64,000 nt of DNA from Marinobacter sp. (GCA_022565395.1 JAIUMV010000002.1:124001-188000); one strand, 5' to 3'; counted from the stretch's first letter, positions 1-9,142 are shown. Numbers and translations are program-made. Notes: generated by a model from the letters alone, not told the origin.

Positions 1-546
1 GTTCATCGCCTCCAGAAAGCCCCACATGGAGCGCCTTAGCTCGATATCCACACCGGCCGTGGGCTCGTCGAGAATCAGCAGACGCGGCTTATGTACCAGA
101 GCCCGGGCAATCATCAAACGTCGTTTCATCCCCCCTGACAGCATCCGCGACGGCACGTCACGCTTGTCCCAGAGGCCAAGTTCATGCAACAACGCATCTG
201 CATTAACCAAGGCCTGACCGCGGGGTATGCCGTAGTAACCCGCCTGAGTCACCACAATATCAATAACCTTCTCAAACTGATTGAAGTTGAATTCCTGCGG
301 CACGACACCCAGATGCATTTTGGCGGCAGACAGCTCAGTGTCGATATCATGGCCGAAGATACGTACCCGGCCGGCTGTTTTGTTCACCAGCGAAGAGACA
401 ATACCCAGCGTGGTTGACTTGCCAGCGCCGTTTGGGCCCAGCAGGGCGAAGAAGTCCCCTTGCTCCACCTGCAGATCAATACCGTCCAGCGCCCGAACAC
501 CACCGTAGGTCTTTTCCAGCGCGCTTATTTCCAGTGCATAGGTCAT
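1..546 (-). CDS. yadG: ABC transporter ATP-binding protein, YadG type (partial)
   Basis: This is the N-terminal 182 codons of an ABC-2-type ATPase; the 3' part runs off the left edge. Visible motifs are Walker A GPNGAGKS (residues 37-44), the ABC signature LSGGM (136-140) and Walker B LLILDEPT (156-163). The line-up around these motifs resembles E. coli YadG, a cytoplasmic ATPase that energises a YadH-type permease of unknown substrate; the full protein should be about 300 residues. The ATG at 544-546 gives the normal family N-terminus. The partner permease would be expected just beyond the window edge. The family is certain, the YadG subfamily likely, the substrate unknown. Confidence 0.85.
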   Translation of the reverse strand, partial: MTYALEISALEKTYGGVRALDGIDLQVEQGDFFALLGPNGAGKSTTLGIVSSLVNKTAGRVRIFGHDIDTELSAAKMHLGVVPQEFNFNQFEKVIDIVVTQAGYYGIPRGQALVNADALLHELGLWDKRDVPSRMLSGGMKRRLMIARALVHKPRLLILDEPTAGVDIELRRSMWGFLEAMN

Positions 547-701
547 GATATGGCCAAAGCCCTCCGGGGAATCGGTTTAACACCGCCCCTGATACGAATG
601 AATCAGAGCTATGTGGTCATTCAAGTGGTTTTTTTCAACCCCATGGGGCCGTCGCATAGTAAATTGAAGGGCGCGACCAAATGGTGATTATGCGACCGGG
701 G

Positions 702-733
702 TCGACAAATCCCGACAAATGCCTGCCTATAAT
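702..733 (+). promoter_or_regulatory. Possible promoter with tandem octamer
   Basis: A perfect -10 hexamer TATAAT lies at 728-733, about 70 bases before the lipoprotein start at 802. Just upstream, the octamer CGACAAAT occurs twice in tandem (703-710 and 713-720, 10-base period). The best -35 candidate (TCGACA, 702-707) has an overlong 20-base spacer, so an activator may be needed. The rest of the 547-801 gap between the divergent genes shows nothing else I recognise. Confidence 0.35.
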
Positions 734-801
734 GCAGTTACAACAACTTACAAAATACCTGCACGCACTGCGTTCAGTATTCAGGAAAGACGCTTACGAT
801 C

Positions 802-1920
802 ATGAAAAGGCTCGCCTGCAACCTTCTTGCCCTGACCCTGCTCACTGGGTGTTTTGATAGTGATTCCTCCAAGCCTGACACTACACCCATAGGGCAATTG
901 ACTTCTACGGGTATCGAGGGGCTGGACTACCGGACCGCCAGCCAGTCCGCACGTACCGGTAGCGAAGGCCGTTTCCGGTACTTTACTGGCGAAACCGTTA
1001 GTTTCCGGCTCGGTGAGCTGGTGCTGGCTGAGGACGTACCCACAGGCGCCGTGCTGACACCACTGGATTTCTTGCCGGAGATGCGCAGCATGCTGATGCT
1101 GCCCGTGGCCGACGCCGAGGGCTTGCTCAGCCATCAGCCGGTTGAGGAAGCATTGATTGACGATGCCGCGCTGATCAACAAAACCCGTCTGTTGATGGTA
1201 CTCAACCGGGAACTGGGCACCAACACTGGCCGCGGCGTGATACTCACCGATCGCGTACTCAGCCAGTTTGCGGAGCACTACGCAGAACGAACCGAGGACC
1301 TTGATTTTACGACGCCCGTCAACCAGTTCGCTCAGCGAGAAAATGCGGAACAAGGCCTTGAGGACTCACAGGCAACCCGCATTGTGCGCTCGATCTGCTT
1401 CTTCCCTGCCAGTGACTCCCGGTGCGACACACCACCCACGCAGGAGGAGATTGATCTGGCACCCGTGCCACCGGAAAACAATGCAGACCGTGACCCGGAC
1501 ATCGTGTATCGGGATGACCTTGAGCGCCGGCGCAACCAGATCGTCGGCGCACGGCGCACTATGGAGTCCGTCAGCGTGGATGATGTCAAGCGCCTGCTGC
1601 GTCGAGAGCTGGAGCTGGCCACTGTCGGCCTGGCAAAGCAGTATTACCTCTCCCAAACCACGGCACGCTTAGACCATCGGGACACTGGAATTAAGCGGTT
1701 AACACTCCGTAAAGTCGCGGGCACACCGGTCATCGATGGCATAGAGGCCATGAGCACCAACGAGAATGCGGTGATGATTCACAGCTTTAACGCCGAAACA
1801 GCAAGCGTCGAGTACTTTCTGACGGGAAGTGCTGGCGAGGAAGCGACGCTGGTCATCAGTTTCCGCCCAACAGGCGAATACCGCTGGGTACGCAAGTCCC
1901 TGAGAGTCATTCTAGACTAG
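802..1920 (+). CDS. Lipoprotein of unknown function
   Basis: A 372-residue protein with a lipoprotein signal peptide: basic start, hydrophobic stretch, then lipobox LLTGC with Cys17 as lipidation site. It is therefore anchored in the outer or inner membrane facing the periplasm. Residues 35-75 hold a motif I know from many lipoproteins of marine gammaproteobacteria: GLDYRT, then GRFRYFTGE, then RLGEL, a short beta-rich module of unknown role. The rest is charged and soluble with no enzyme motif. Start ATG 802, with an AGGAAAG stretch upstream. It stands alone, divergent from the YadG-type gene and convergent with the HD-GYP gene. Confidence 0.75.
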   Translation: MKRLACNLLALTLLTGCFDSDSSKPDTTPIGQLTSTGIEGLDYRTASQSARTGSEGRFRYFTGETVSFRLGELVLAEDVPTGAVLTPLDFLPEMRSMLMLPVADAEGLLSHQPVEEALIDDAALINKTRLLMVLNRELGTNTGRGVILTDRVLSQFAEHYAERTEDLDFTTPVNQFAQRENAEQGLEDSQATRIVRSICFFPASDSRCDTPPTQEEIDLAPVPPENNADRDPDIVYRDDLERRRNQIVGARRTMESVSVDDVKRLLRRELELATVGLAKQYYLSQTTARLDHRDTGIKRLTLRKVAGTPVIDGIEAMSTNENAVMIHSFNAETASVEYFLTGSAGEEATLVISFRPTGEYRWVRKSLRVILD

Positions 1921-1950
1921 AAATTACAGGAGAGCCGAGAGCCTGCGCCA

Positions 1951-3282
1951 CTAACCGCCAACAAGGCGACGCAGGCTCCACCTGGAGCTGCTGGCACCCG
2001 TCACATCGTACTGGTCCGGTTCAAGCCCGGCGGTGCCAAAGGGTAAGCAGCCACGAATGGACAGCAGATCATCCTGGGCCCGCTCAGCGTTGTAGGCTGC
2101 CAGATTGATAACCCGCGCAGATTTCAGCGGTTGCTGGTGCTGGTCCGTCATCACCATGACCCTGGGCCAGAGGCGACGGGCCGGCGAATGAGATACAACC
2201 ACCCCCCGACAACCATCAGACAGTTCCACCAGCGTGCCCGTGGGATAAACACCAATAGACTGGATAAAGCGCTCCACCAGGTCGCTCTGGAATTCGATAT
2301 TGCGTAATTCGTAAAGATGCGCCACTGCCTGGGCTGGCGTCATGGGGACTTCGCCCTCGCGGGGCTCAATGAGTGACTGGTAGTAATCCACCAGACCGAC
2401 AATCTTTGCCAGCATGGGGATACGGTCACCTTTAACCCCTTGCGGAAAACCAGAACCATTGTGCCGTTCGCGGTGATACTGCACGATGCTGATCACCGCT
2501 TTTGAGGCCTTGCTCTCTGCGAGCCTCTCCACACCGCGGTTAACGTAGCTCCGGAACATAACCAGCTCATCCGGCTCAAGGCGATGTTCACGACGCAACA
2601 GATCCTGAGGCAGCTCCGCCTTGCCCACATGAGCCAGCATGGCACCCATACCCAGCTGTTTCAGCAAACCATCTTCAAGCCCAAGGTGTCGGCCGCACAG
2701 CAATGCCCAGACTGCAGCAGCCATAGATTGCCGATAAGTGTGACTGTCGTGCTCACGCACGCGAATCAGCCACAACAACGCATCGGGGTTTCTCACCACA
2801 CTCGCTGTCATGGCGGCAACGACCGGGGCAAGTACATCGACCTGCGGGGTCTCGCCTTGCCGAACCTGCTCTGCGACCTTGTGCAATGCGGCCTCTGCCT
2901 CACCCAGCAGCTTGCCGCTGGCCTTGAGCTCTCGCTTCAGGGTGGTTAAGGGCGGGTAGTCCACCGGGTTTTTGATCTGCAAAGGTGGCAACTGCAGCAC
3001 AGCCTGATCTTTACGCTTACGCTGCTGCGAGAAGGGTGACTCAATCACGCTATCCGCTTTGGCCTGCGTCCGGGACTCCGCGATATCAACCTTGACCCAA
3101 CGGCAGTAAGAGCAAAGCGTCCTGATTTCCTGCTCATTGCGGATGTAGAATCCCTGGATGGGAAAGGGCGTTTCATGCCACGGCCTGTCCAGGTCGGAGA
3201 CAAACATCCCGACTTCCAGATCGTGCACATCAACTTTTTTCTGTGTTACGCCCACAGCCCACCTCGCAGACCGACTATACAT
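1951..3282 (-). CDS. DUF3391/HD-GYP protein with degenerate active site
   Basis: A 443-residue cytoplasmic protein. The N-terminus (about residues 15-80) is a DUF3391 domain (VDVHDLEVGMFVSDLDRPW), and the C-terminal half is an HD-GYP fold, normally a c-di-GMP phosphodiesterase. Key residues are altered: the helix usually reading Y-x-H-S reads YRQS (residues 183-186), the HD dyad reads H218-V219 within AHVGK, and the HHE motif reads H270-R271-E272 before NGSGFP. Metal binding is probably lost, so it may sense c-di-GMP rather than cleave it. I chose ATG 3282 because AAGGAAG precedes it; a TTG at 3324 would add 14 residues. It is convergent with the upstream lipoprotein gene. Confidence 0.85.
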   Translation of the reverse strand: MYSRSARWAVGVTQKKVDVHDLEVGMFVSDLDRPWHETPFPIQGFYIRNEQEIRTLCSYCRWVKVDIAESRTQAKADSVIESPFSQQRKRKDQAVLQLPPLQIKNPVDYPPLTTLKRELKASGKLLGEAEAALHKVAEQVRQGETPQVDVLAPVVAAMTASVVRNPDALLWLIRVREHDSHTYRQSMAAAVWALLCGRHLGLEDGLLKQLGMGAMLAHVGKAELPQDLLRREHRLEPDELVMFRSYVNRGVERLAESKASKAVISIVQYHRERHNGSGFPQGVKGDRIPMLAKIVGLVDYYQSLIEPREGEVPMTPAQAVAHLYELRNIEFQSDLVERFIQSIGVYPTGTLVELSDGCRGVVVSHSPARRLWPRVMVMTDQHQQPLKSARVINLAAYNAERAQDDLLSIRGCLPFGTAGLEPDQYDVTGASSSRWSLRRLVGG

Positions 3283-3422
3283 TTTGGCTTCCTTCCATTT
3301 TGCAGCTTCCGGCACAAGACTCAATTACAGAGAGTTGGGTTATGGTTACCACTCAGAACTACTGGGTCACGCGACGTAAAATACGGCAACAATGTGTGAC
3401 CGACATTGCGCCATTTGGCACT

Positions 3423-4025
3423 TTAACTGCCGGCTTCGTCACACTCCGCCGCACTGAGTACCGGCAAGCGCGCATCAAAGCTCCCACTACGAGCACGTCG
3501 GACCTGGAAGTTATAGGGCACAACCGAGGCCCGCAGGTAGTCATGGTTTTCCGTCTCGCCACCCCGAACCATTACAGGCGAAACCGGCAGGCAAGATACC
3601 GTCAGAGACAGCCTTGTACCCAGCTCCGCAATCCGGGCGGTGCCACTGTCATCCGTCAACTTCATACACTGGGTTGCAGTTGTTGCGTCGCCGCCGGCGC
3701 GAGGGCGGTCCAGGCGCGGATCAGCACAGCCTCTCACCCCTGTCCCACAGGCACCTGCCTCGCTGTGGCTGTCGTCGTAAAGCAGCCATACCCGATTACT
3801 ACACTGGGTCTCCACCTTTACCGGCGTCGCTCTGTCTGACTTCGGCCACCACCCGGGGTACTCCGCTGTTTCCCAACTCACTCTTACTTGACGACGCTCA
3901 CCGCTGGCGTTGGTTCCATCAAACACACCAAAATGCGTTTGGTAACTCGCACAACCTGAAAGTGCGACCACAACAAAAACAGGCCATAGAATGGCCCGCA
4001 CGGAAATTCGCTGCTTAACTATCAT
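3423..4025 (-). CDS. Lipoprotein of unknown function
   Basis: A 200-residue protein with a hydrophobic N-terminal segment and lipobox LSGC (about residues 23-26), so a periplasm-facing lipoprotein. The mature part is rich in Arg, Thr and Ser and has five further Cys, which could form disulfides. I recognise no family. Start ATG 4023-4025, preceded by GAGG at good spacing. It lies in the same direction as the HD-GYP gene downstream, about 140 bases away, and is probably a separate transcript. Confidence 0.7.
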   Translation of the reverse strand: MIVKQRISVRAILWPVFVVVALSGCASYQTHFGVFDGTNASGERRQVRVSWETAEYPGWWPKSDRATPVKVETQCSNRVWLLYDDSHSEAGACGTGVRGCADPRLDRPRAGGDATTATQCMKLTDDSGTARIAELGTRLSLTVSCLPVSPVMVRGGETENHDYLRASVVPYNFQVRRARSGSFDARLPVLSAAECDEAGS

Positions 4026-4125
4026 TCACGCCTCAAAGATCCCTGGAAGCCCCTGATCAGTCACGCTCTGACGGCAAGACCATCAACGACCATTATCTAC
4101 TTTTATCCCTTGGGATATCCGCTGA

Positions 4126-4392
4126 TCAGTCCACAAACTTCAAACCGAACCCCTCACCCACTGCCCGAACCACCACCATATCAAGAACAGGTGCGGGAAT
4201 TGGCAAGCCCTGCACCTGAACTTTCACCAAATCACCGATCTGCAGCCCATAACCTTCGTCGACTTCGATAAAGATACCGCCATCAGATATGTCCCGGGTA
4301 GCAAAGACCGCCTCGCCCAGTGACTCGTGAACAACCTTGACCCGCGCATTCAGGCTAGTGCGCAGATGCTCCCGTTTGTCATTCGCTTTCAT
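4126..4392 (-). CDS. PilZ domain protein
   Basis: An 88-residue protein that is essentially one PilZ domain, the c-di-GMP receptor fold. Both ligand motifs are present: RxxxR at the N-terminus (R7-E-H-L-R11) and DxSxxG as DISDGG near residue 35. It should bind c-di-GMP and act as a small cytoplasmic adaptor. It sits about 100 bases upstream of the lipoprotein gene and close to the HD-GYP gene, in line with the many c-di-GMP proteins of this window. Its output partner cannot be told from sequence. Confidence 0.85.
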   Translation of the reverse strand: MKANDKREHLRTSLNARVKVVHESLGEAVFATRDISDGGIFIEVDEGYGLQIGDLVKVQVQGLPIPAPVLDMVVVRAVGEGFGLKFVD

Positions 4393-4513
4393 CTTACTGT
4401 CTCGCTACAGATCTTGTTCGTAACTCTACGGAAATTGGAAAGTTATAAACAAGCAAGCATCAACTATCATTGCCTATTCTGCAACTAAAGGCCTTGACTC
4501 CTACCTGAATATT

Positions 4514-4532
4514 AATGAGAATGCTTTGCGTT
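4514..4532 (+). promoter_or_regulatory. Fur box-like operator
   Basis: AATGAGAATGCTTTGCGTT matches the classical 19-bp Fur consensus (in its AATGATAATNATTATCATT phase) at most positions, with the left half nearly perfect. It ends about 85 bases before the start of the iron-binding protein gene at 4618, a normal place for an iron-responsive operator. Iron repression by Fur is inferred. Confidence 0.6.
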
Positions 4533-4617
4533 ACCTAACGCACCTGACTATCGCTACAGAGATATTCTTTGCAATCGATTGGCGTCGCAAGCAAACCAAG
4601 CACCTAGGAGTCTGTTC

Positions 4618-5613
4618 ATGTTGAAAAAAATACTGGCCTCAGCCACCGTTGCTGTCAGTCTGTTCGCCGGGGCGGCCCAGGCTGCTGACCTCACGCTTTA
4701 TTCCGGTCGCGGCGAATCCTTCGTTCAGCCCATCATCGACCAGTTTGAGCGGGATACCGGCATCAAAGTGAACGTGCGCTATGGCGGCACCGCTCAGCTG
4801 GCGGTACTGATCCAGGAGGAAGGCCGTCGCTCTCCTGCAGACCTGTTCTGGGGTCAGGATGCCGGCGCTATGGGCGCACTGGCGAATGCCAACCTGCTTG
4901 CAACCTTGCCACGAGGCACTTTCAAGGACATTCCTGATATCTACCGCAGTGAAACCAGACAGTGGATTGCCACCAGCGGTCGTGCCCGGGTTATTGCCTA
5001 TTCCACCGAGCGCGCCTCTGCAGAAGAGATTCCCGGCTCTGTATTTGACCTTACCGACGAACGCTTCAAAGGCCGTATCGCCATTCCACCCACCAATGGC
5101 GGTTTCCAGTCCTTCATCACTGCCATGCGGGTTGCCCACGGCGATGAGCGTACCCTCGAGTGGCTGCGGGGCATCAAGGCCAATGAGCCCAAGATCTTCC
5201 GCAATAACACGACAGCCGTTGCAGGCATTGCTGACGGTGAAGCAGACTTCGCCCTGGTCAACAATTACTACCTGCCCCGCTTTGTCGCTGCTGACGCCAA
5301 TTTCCCCGTTGCGCAAACGTTCTTCGACAAAGGCGATATCGGTAACCTCGTCAATGTCGCAGGTATTGCCGTGCTTGAGTCGAGCAAGAACAAGCGCAAT
5401 GCCCAGAAGCTTGTGGAGTATCTGGTGTCACCCGCCGCGCAGCAGTACTTTACCTCCGTGGTTAACGAATACCCCGTCACCGCCAATGTTATCAGCAACC
5501 CGGTATTGACCGACCTGAAGGTGGTCCTGGATGCCGCACCGCGGATGAACCTTGATAAACTGGAAGACCTCGACGGTACCCTGGCTCTGCTGCGTCGCGC
5601 AGGCCTGCTGTAA
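4618..5613 (+). CDS. fbpA: Ferric iron ABC transporter, periplasmic binding protein
   Basis: A 331-residue protein with a cleavable signal peptide (MLKKILASATVAVSLFAG, likely cut after AQAA) followed by a FutA/FbpA-type fold: LTLYSGRGES at the mature start, RYGGTAQL, and SPADLFWGQDAG. Tyr pairs such as NNYYLPRF fit the iron-coordinating tyrosines of this family. It captures Fe3+ in the periplasm and hands it to the permease encoded downstream. ATG 4618 follows AGGAG at 7 bases; an upstream in-frame TTG at 4579 has no such support. A Fur-like box lies upstream and a strong terminator downstream, so it can be made in excess over the permease and ATPase. Confidence 0.92.
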   Translation: MLKKILASATVAVSLFAGAAQAADLTLYSGRGESFVQPIIDQFERDTGIKVNVRYGGTAQLAVLIQEEGRRSPADLFWGQDAGAMGALANANLLATLPRGTFKDIPDIYRSETRQWIATSGRARVIAYSTERASAEEIPGSVFDLTDERFKGRIAIPPTNGGFQSFITAMRVAHGDERTLEWLRGIKANEPKIFRNNTTAVAGIADGEADFALVNNYYLPRFVAADANFPVAQTFFDKGDIGNLVNVAGIAVLESSKNKRNAQKLVEYLVSPAAQQYFTSVVNEYPVTANVISNPVLTDLKVVLDAAPRMNLDKLEDLDGTLALLRRAGLL

Positions 5614-5622
5614 AGTCAGGAT

Positions 5623-5661
5623 TGCCCGGCATCCTCCCCGGATGCCGGGCAGCTTTTCGTT
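5623..5661 (+). terminator. Rho-independent terminator
   Basis: A perfect 12-bp stem (5623-5634 with 5640-5651) and 5-base loop are followed by a T-rich stretch (GCTTTTCGTTT). It follows the binding-protein stop codon by 9 bases and separates that gene from the permease gene. Confidence 0.85.
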
Positions 5662-5760
5662 TAAAAGCACAGACACCTGTAGTCCCCCCATTGGATACCC
5701 CCTTCTAACCTTTAATTTCAGCCCAATTTCCGTTATCGTTGAAGCTGGCTATTGAAGGTT

Positions 5761-5779
5761 AATGACAATCCTTTTCAAT
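5761..5779 (+). promoter_or_regulatory. Second Fur box-like operator
   Basis: AATGACAATCCTTTTCAAT matches the 19-bp Fur consensus in the same phase as the box at 4514, again with a near-perfect left half. It lies 70 bases before the permease start at 5850 and suggests an independent iron-regulated promoter for permease and ATPase. Confidence 0.55.
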
Positions 5780-5849
5780 AGAAAACTCATCCTGATTAAT
5801 GCGGCGTTCGTGCCGTTGAGCTGGGTCAACATTCGGTCACGTAGGGTCC

Positions 5850-7457
5850 ATGGCGTCACAGACACTATCTTCATCCCAGCCCAATAGCGCCTTTCTGGCG
5901 CCGCACCGGCGCGCTCCGCTGATACTGCTTATTCCCGCAGCGCTCGTTGCGCTGTGTATGGTAATTCCACTGGTTTACCTTGTGCTTCGCGCCATGCAGG
6001 CGGACTCTGCTCAGGTCATGGAGCTGGTATTTCGCCCCAAAAACCTTGAACTACTGCTTAACACGCTTTACCTGACCGGCGGGGTACTTGCGGTAGGCAC
6101 CTTCCTGGCACTGCCGCTGGCTTGGCTGGTTACCCGCACAGACATACCCGGGCGGCGGTTGATCACCATACTCGCGGTTGTGCCCCTCGCCATACCCGGC
6201 TATGTGATGGCCTATGCCCTGCTCGGCATCGGCGGGCGCTACGGCGTCGCCGCAAGGCTGTTCGACATTAGCATCCCCAATATTCAGGGCTATTGGGGCG
6301 CGGTGCTTGCCCTCGCACTCTATACCTTCCCCTATCTGTTCCTTAACTTGCGGGCGGCCTTGCAGGGGCTGGATAGCAGCCTGGAAGAAAGCGCCCAAAG
6401 CCTTGGTTATTCCCGTTTTGCCATCTGGCGCAGCATCATCATGCCGCACCTGCTGCCGGCCTTGATGGCTGGCTATCTGGTAGTCGGGCTCTATGTGCTG
6501 GGTGACTTTGGCGCAGTGGCCCTGATGCGCTACGAAGCCTTCAGCTACGCCATCTACACCCAGTATGCCGGTGCCTTTGACCGCATCTACGCGGCCTGGC
6601 TGTCCATCATGCTACTGGCACTGGCGCTGGCATTTGTGGTGATGGAAATCTTTGTCTTGCGCCGCAAACGCCTTGCAAGTGTCGGTAGCGGCACAGCCCG
6701 AACCGCCCCCGCTGTTCGGCTCGGCAGATTGCGTCCGATTGCCTATCTGTATCTGGCATTGGTGTTCGGTTCCTCCATCGCGCTTCCCGGCGCCATGCTC
6801 GCCTACTGGCTGGTGCTGGCTCCACCGGATGTGAGCGTATTCATGCAGGTACCCTGGACATTCCTGCGCTCGGCGTCTGCCGCCCTGCCTGCGGCGCTAC
6901 TGGCGGCGTTGCTGGCATTACCCCTGTGTTACCTGGCGGTGCGCTATCCGTCCCGGTTCAGCACCACCGTTGAGCGTTCAACCTACATTGGCTATGCCTT
7001 GCCGCCCCTCACCCTCGGCCTGGCCCTGGTGTTTTTTGCACTGCAAACCGCCTTTTTCCTCTACCAGACCATGGCGCTACTGATCATTGGCTGGACCATG
7101 GCAACTCTGGTTTTGGCCATGGGGCCGATTCGCAGCGCCATTCTTCAGGCCCGTCCAAATCTTGAAGAGGCCTCACAAGCGCTGGGATACGGTCCGCTGG
7201 CGACTTTTTATCATGTGGTGTTCCCACGCCTGAAGCGGGGCGTTGTGGCGGGCGTGGTACTGGTATTCATGTTTTGTATGAAAGAGCTGCCCATCACCAT
7301 CCTGCTGGCCCCCACCGGTTTTAATACCCTTGCGGTGTCCGTTTTTTCCCGTACTACCGAAGGCTTGATGGCTGAAGCTGCACCCTTTGCAGCCGCCATT
7401 GTTATTTTTTCGGGGATTTCCGTTAGCATGATTCTGCGCCGGGAGAAGTTCTCATGA
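5850..7457 (+). CDS. fbpB: Ferric iron ABC transporter, fused permease
   Basis: A 535-residue integral membrane protein made of two homologous permease halves in tandem, as in SfuB/FbpB. Each half has several long hydrophobic helices and an EAA loop: EESAQSLGYSRFAIWRSIIMP in the first and EEASQALGYGPLATFYHVVFP in the second; these contact the ATPase. It forms the inner-membrane channel for ferric iron delivered by the binding protein encoded at 4618. The gene overlaps the ATPase gene by 4 bases (ATGA), so the two are translationally coupled. Confidence 0.93.
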   Translation: MASQTLSSSQPNSAFLAPHRRAPLILLIPAALVALCMVIPLVYLVLRAMQADSAQVMELVFRPKNLELLLNTLYLTGGVLAVGTFLALPLAWLVTRTDIPGRRLITILAVVPLAIPGYVMAYALLGIGGRYGVAARLFDISIPNIQGYWGAVLALALYTFPYLFLNLRAALQGLDSSLEESAQSLGYSRFAIWRSIIMPHLLPALMAGYLVVGLYVLGDFGAVALMRYEAFSYAIYTQYAGAFDRIYAAWLSIMLLALALAFVVMEIFVLRRKRLASVGSGTARTAPAVRLGRLRPIAYLYLALVFGSSIALPGAMLAYWLVLAPPDVSVFMQVPWTFLRSASAALPAALLAALLALPLCYLAVRYPSRFSTTVERSTYIGYALPPLTLGLALVFFALQTAFFLYQTMALLIIGWTMATLVLAMGPIRSAILQARPNLEEASQALGYGPLATFYHVVFPRLKRGVVAGVVLVFMFCMKELPITILLAPTGFNTLAVSVFSRTTEGLMAEAAPFAAAIVIFSGISVSMILRREKFS

Positions 7458-8554
7458 GTGCCTATATGAACCAGCATCCGATTGCCCAGGTTTCCGCAAC
7501 CGCCACTGCTGACGCCCCGCTTGCCTGCAGCACCGGCAACAAGGAGCAGATTCGCGTCGAAAACCTCTGCAAAACCTTCCGTGGGGCGGCCAAAGCGGTT
7601 GTTAGTGACCTCTCATTCACCCTTCATGCCGGCGAAATCCTTGCTTTGCTGGGCCCCAGTGGCTGTGGCAAAACCACAACCCTGCGCATGATTGCTGGCT
7701 TTGAGACACCAGACAGCGGACGGATTTTTCTCCACGGCCAGGATGTGACCCACCTGCCCCCGCAGAGTCGACGCATCGGTATTGTGTTTCAGGACTACGC
7801 CCTGTTCCCCCACATGTCAGTGCTGGAAAATGTCTGCTTTGGCATGCGCCTGATCGCCAAGCGGGAGCGACCCGGCAAGGCACAAAAATGGCTTAAGCTC
7901 ATGGAACTGGAAGGGCTGGAGTCCCGCCACCCCCATGAACTTTCTGGCGGCCAGCAACAACGGGTTGCCCTCGCCCGTACCCTGGCGGCAGAGCCTGACC
8001 TGGTACTGCTGGACGAGCCTTTCTCCAATCTGGATGCTGCGTTGCGCGAATCAACCCGCAAGGAAATGCGCCGGCTGTTCAAGGAAACCGGCACCACCGT
8101 GATACTCGTCACCCATGATCAGGCAGAGGCGCTGTCCTTCGCGGACAAGGTCGGCGTCATGTCCAGCGGCATGCTGTGCCAGCTCAATACGCCGGAGGGC
8201 ATCTACACGTCACCGGATAGCGCGTTTGTTGCAGAATTCCTGGGCCATACCAATCTGCTTGAGGTTGATATCCGGGATCAGCAGGCAGACTCGCCACTGG
8301 GCACTATCAACATCACCACCAGCGATACCGGCAGGCAATGGGTGTCACTGCGACCGGAGTACCTTGAGCTGACACCAGACCCTCTCGCCGAAGGACGGGT
8401 GACCAGCCGGGAGTTTCGCGGCCATGACTTCTTCTATCATGTCGAGCTTAAGGGACAAGAATACAAAGTACTCGCGCCCTTTGACTGTGCGCTGGAGCTC
8501 GGCACCCCGGTCGCCATTCGTGTGGCACAGCCTGCCGTAGTACTCAAAAACTAA
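7454..8554 (+). CDS. fbpC: Ferric iron ABC transporter, ATP-binding protein
   Basis: A 366-residue cytoplasmic ATPase of the FbpC/PotA type. Motifs: Walker A GPSGCGKTTT (about residues 72-81), Q-loop VFQDYALFPHMSV, signature LSGGQQQRVALARTLA, Walker B LVLLDEPFSNLDA, and the switch His in VTHDQAEAL. The last 100 residues form a TOBE-like domain. It powers the permease encoded just upstream. About 35 residues precede the conserved ABC core, slightly more than usual, but ATG 7454 overlaps the permease stop and is the natural coupled start. Confidence 0.93.
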   Translation: MSAYMNQHPIAQVSATATADAPLACSTGNKEQIRVENLCKTFRGAAKAVVSDLSFTLHAGEILALLGPSGCGKTTTLRMIAGFETPDSGRIFLHGQDVTHLPPQSRRIGIVFQDYALFPHMSVLENVCFGMRLIAKRERPGKAQKWLKLMELEGLESRHPHELSGGQQQRVALARTLAAEPDLVLLDEPFSNLDAALRESTRKEMRRLFKETGTTVILVTHDQAEALSFADKVGVMSSGMLCQLNTPEGIYTSPDSAFVAEFLGHTNLLEVDIRDQQADSPLGTINITTSDTGRQWVSLRPEYLELTPDPLAEGRVTSREFRGHDFFYHVELKGQEYKVLAPFDCALELGTPVAIRVAQPAVVLKN

Positions 8555-8581
8555 AGTGCTTAAACACCAGGAAGGACGTGG

Positions 8582-9046
8582 TTAGCCACCGGCCGCCTGG
8601 TTTGACAACACGACAAACCGGCCCTCGAACAAGGCTACGGGTTCATCGGGGCCTGCGTAAACCCGTGACGTCAGGTTGAGCCTTGCCCGCCCTTTGCGAT
8701 CAAAGGTTTCGACAAAGCGCTCAAAACCGCCGGCCTGCGGTAGCTGAGCACAAGCCAGAAAGTCAGCGGTAGCAGGCTGCCGATAGTCCATCTCGCCGCT
8801 CTGTATCACCACGCTGCCTTGGCGGCCAGTCTCTCGCAACCAAAGCTCCAGCAAACCCCATGCAGCGACCACCGCGACCGAATAAAGGCTGCCACCAAAC
8901 CCAGTGCCCTGGTGATTATGGTTAAGCGCCAGTGGCGCCGAGACATCCAGCCTGTTCCCATCATAGTGATCAAGACTGATTCCGAGCGCTCGCGTGAGGG
9001 GAATAACCCGGTTAAGGTAATCCTGAAACGACTGCAGTTCTGACAT
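8582..9046 (-). CDS. Thioesterase, YiiD C-terminal type
   Basis: A 154-residue single hotdog-fold protein resembling the thioesterase domain at the C-terminus of YiiD. The typical segment NHNHQGTGFGGSLYSVAVVAAWG holds the central hotdog helix with conserved Gly and Asn. It probably hydrolyses an acyl-CoA thioester; the substrate is unknown. ATG 9044-9046 follows AAGGAG at ideal spacing. It lies downstream of the acyl-CoA ligase in the same direction, but a terminator lies between them, so it is probably transcribed separately. Confidence 0.8.
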   Translation of the reverse strand: MSELQSFQDYLNRVIPLTRALGISLDHYDGNRLDVSAPLALNHNHQGTGFGGSLYSVAVVAAWGLLELWLRETGRQGSVVIQSGEMDYRQPATADFLACAQLPQAGGFERFVETFDRKGRARLNLTSRVYAGPDEPVALFEGRFVVLSNQAAGG

Positions 9047-9117
9047 GGCGTTCTCCTTACTAGGCCGCCAGTGTAGAGCCCCGGCACAAAAATCCCTATA
9101 CGACCATCGGCGCCATA

Positions 9118-9142
9118 GAAAAAACCCCGCGCAAGGCGGGGT
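9118..9142 (-). terminator. Rho-independent terminator of the acyl-CoA ligase gene
   Basis: Read on the minus strand, a 7-bp G+C stem (9136-9142 with 9124-9130) and 5-base loop lead into a run of T (the A run at 9118-9124). It lies about 40 bases beyond the ligase stop codon. Confidence 0.85.
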
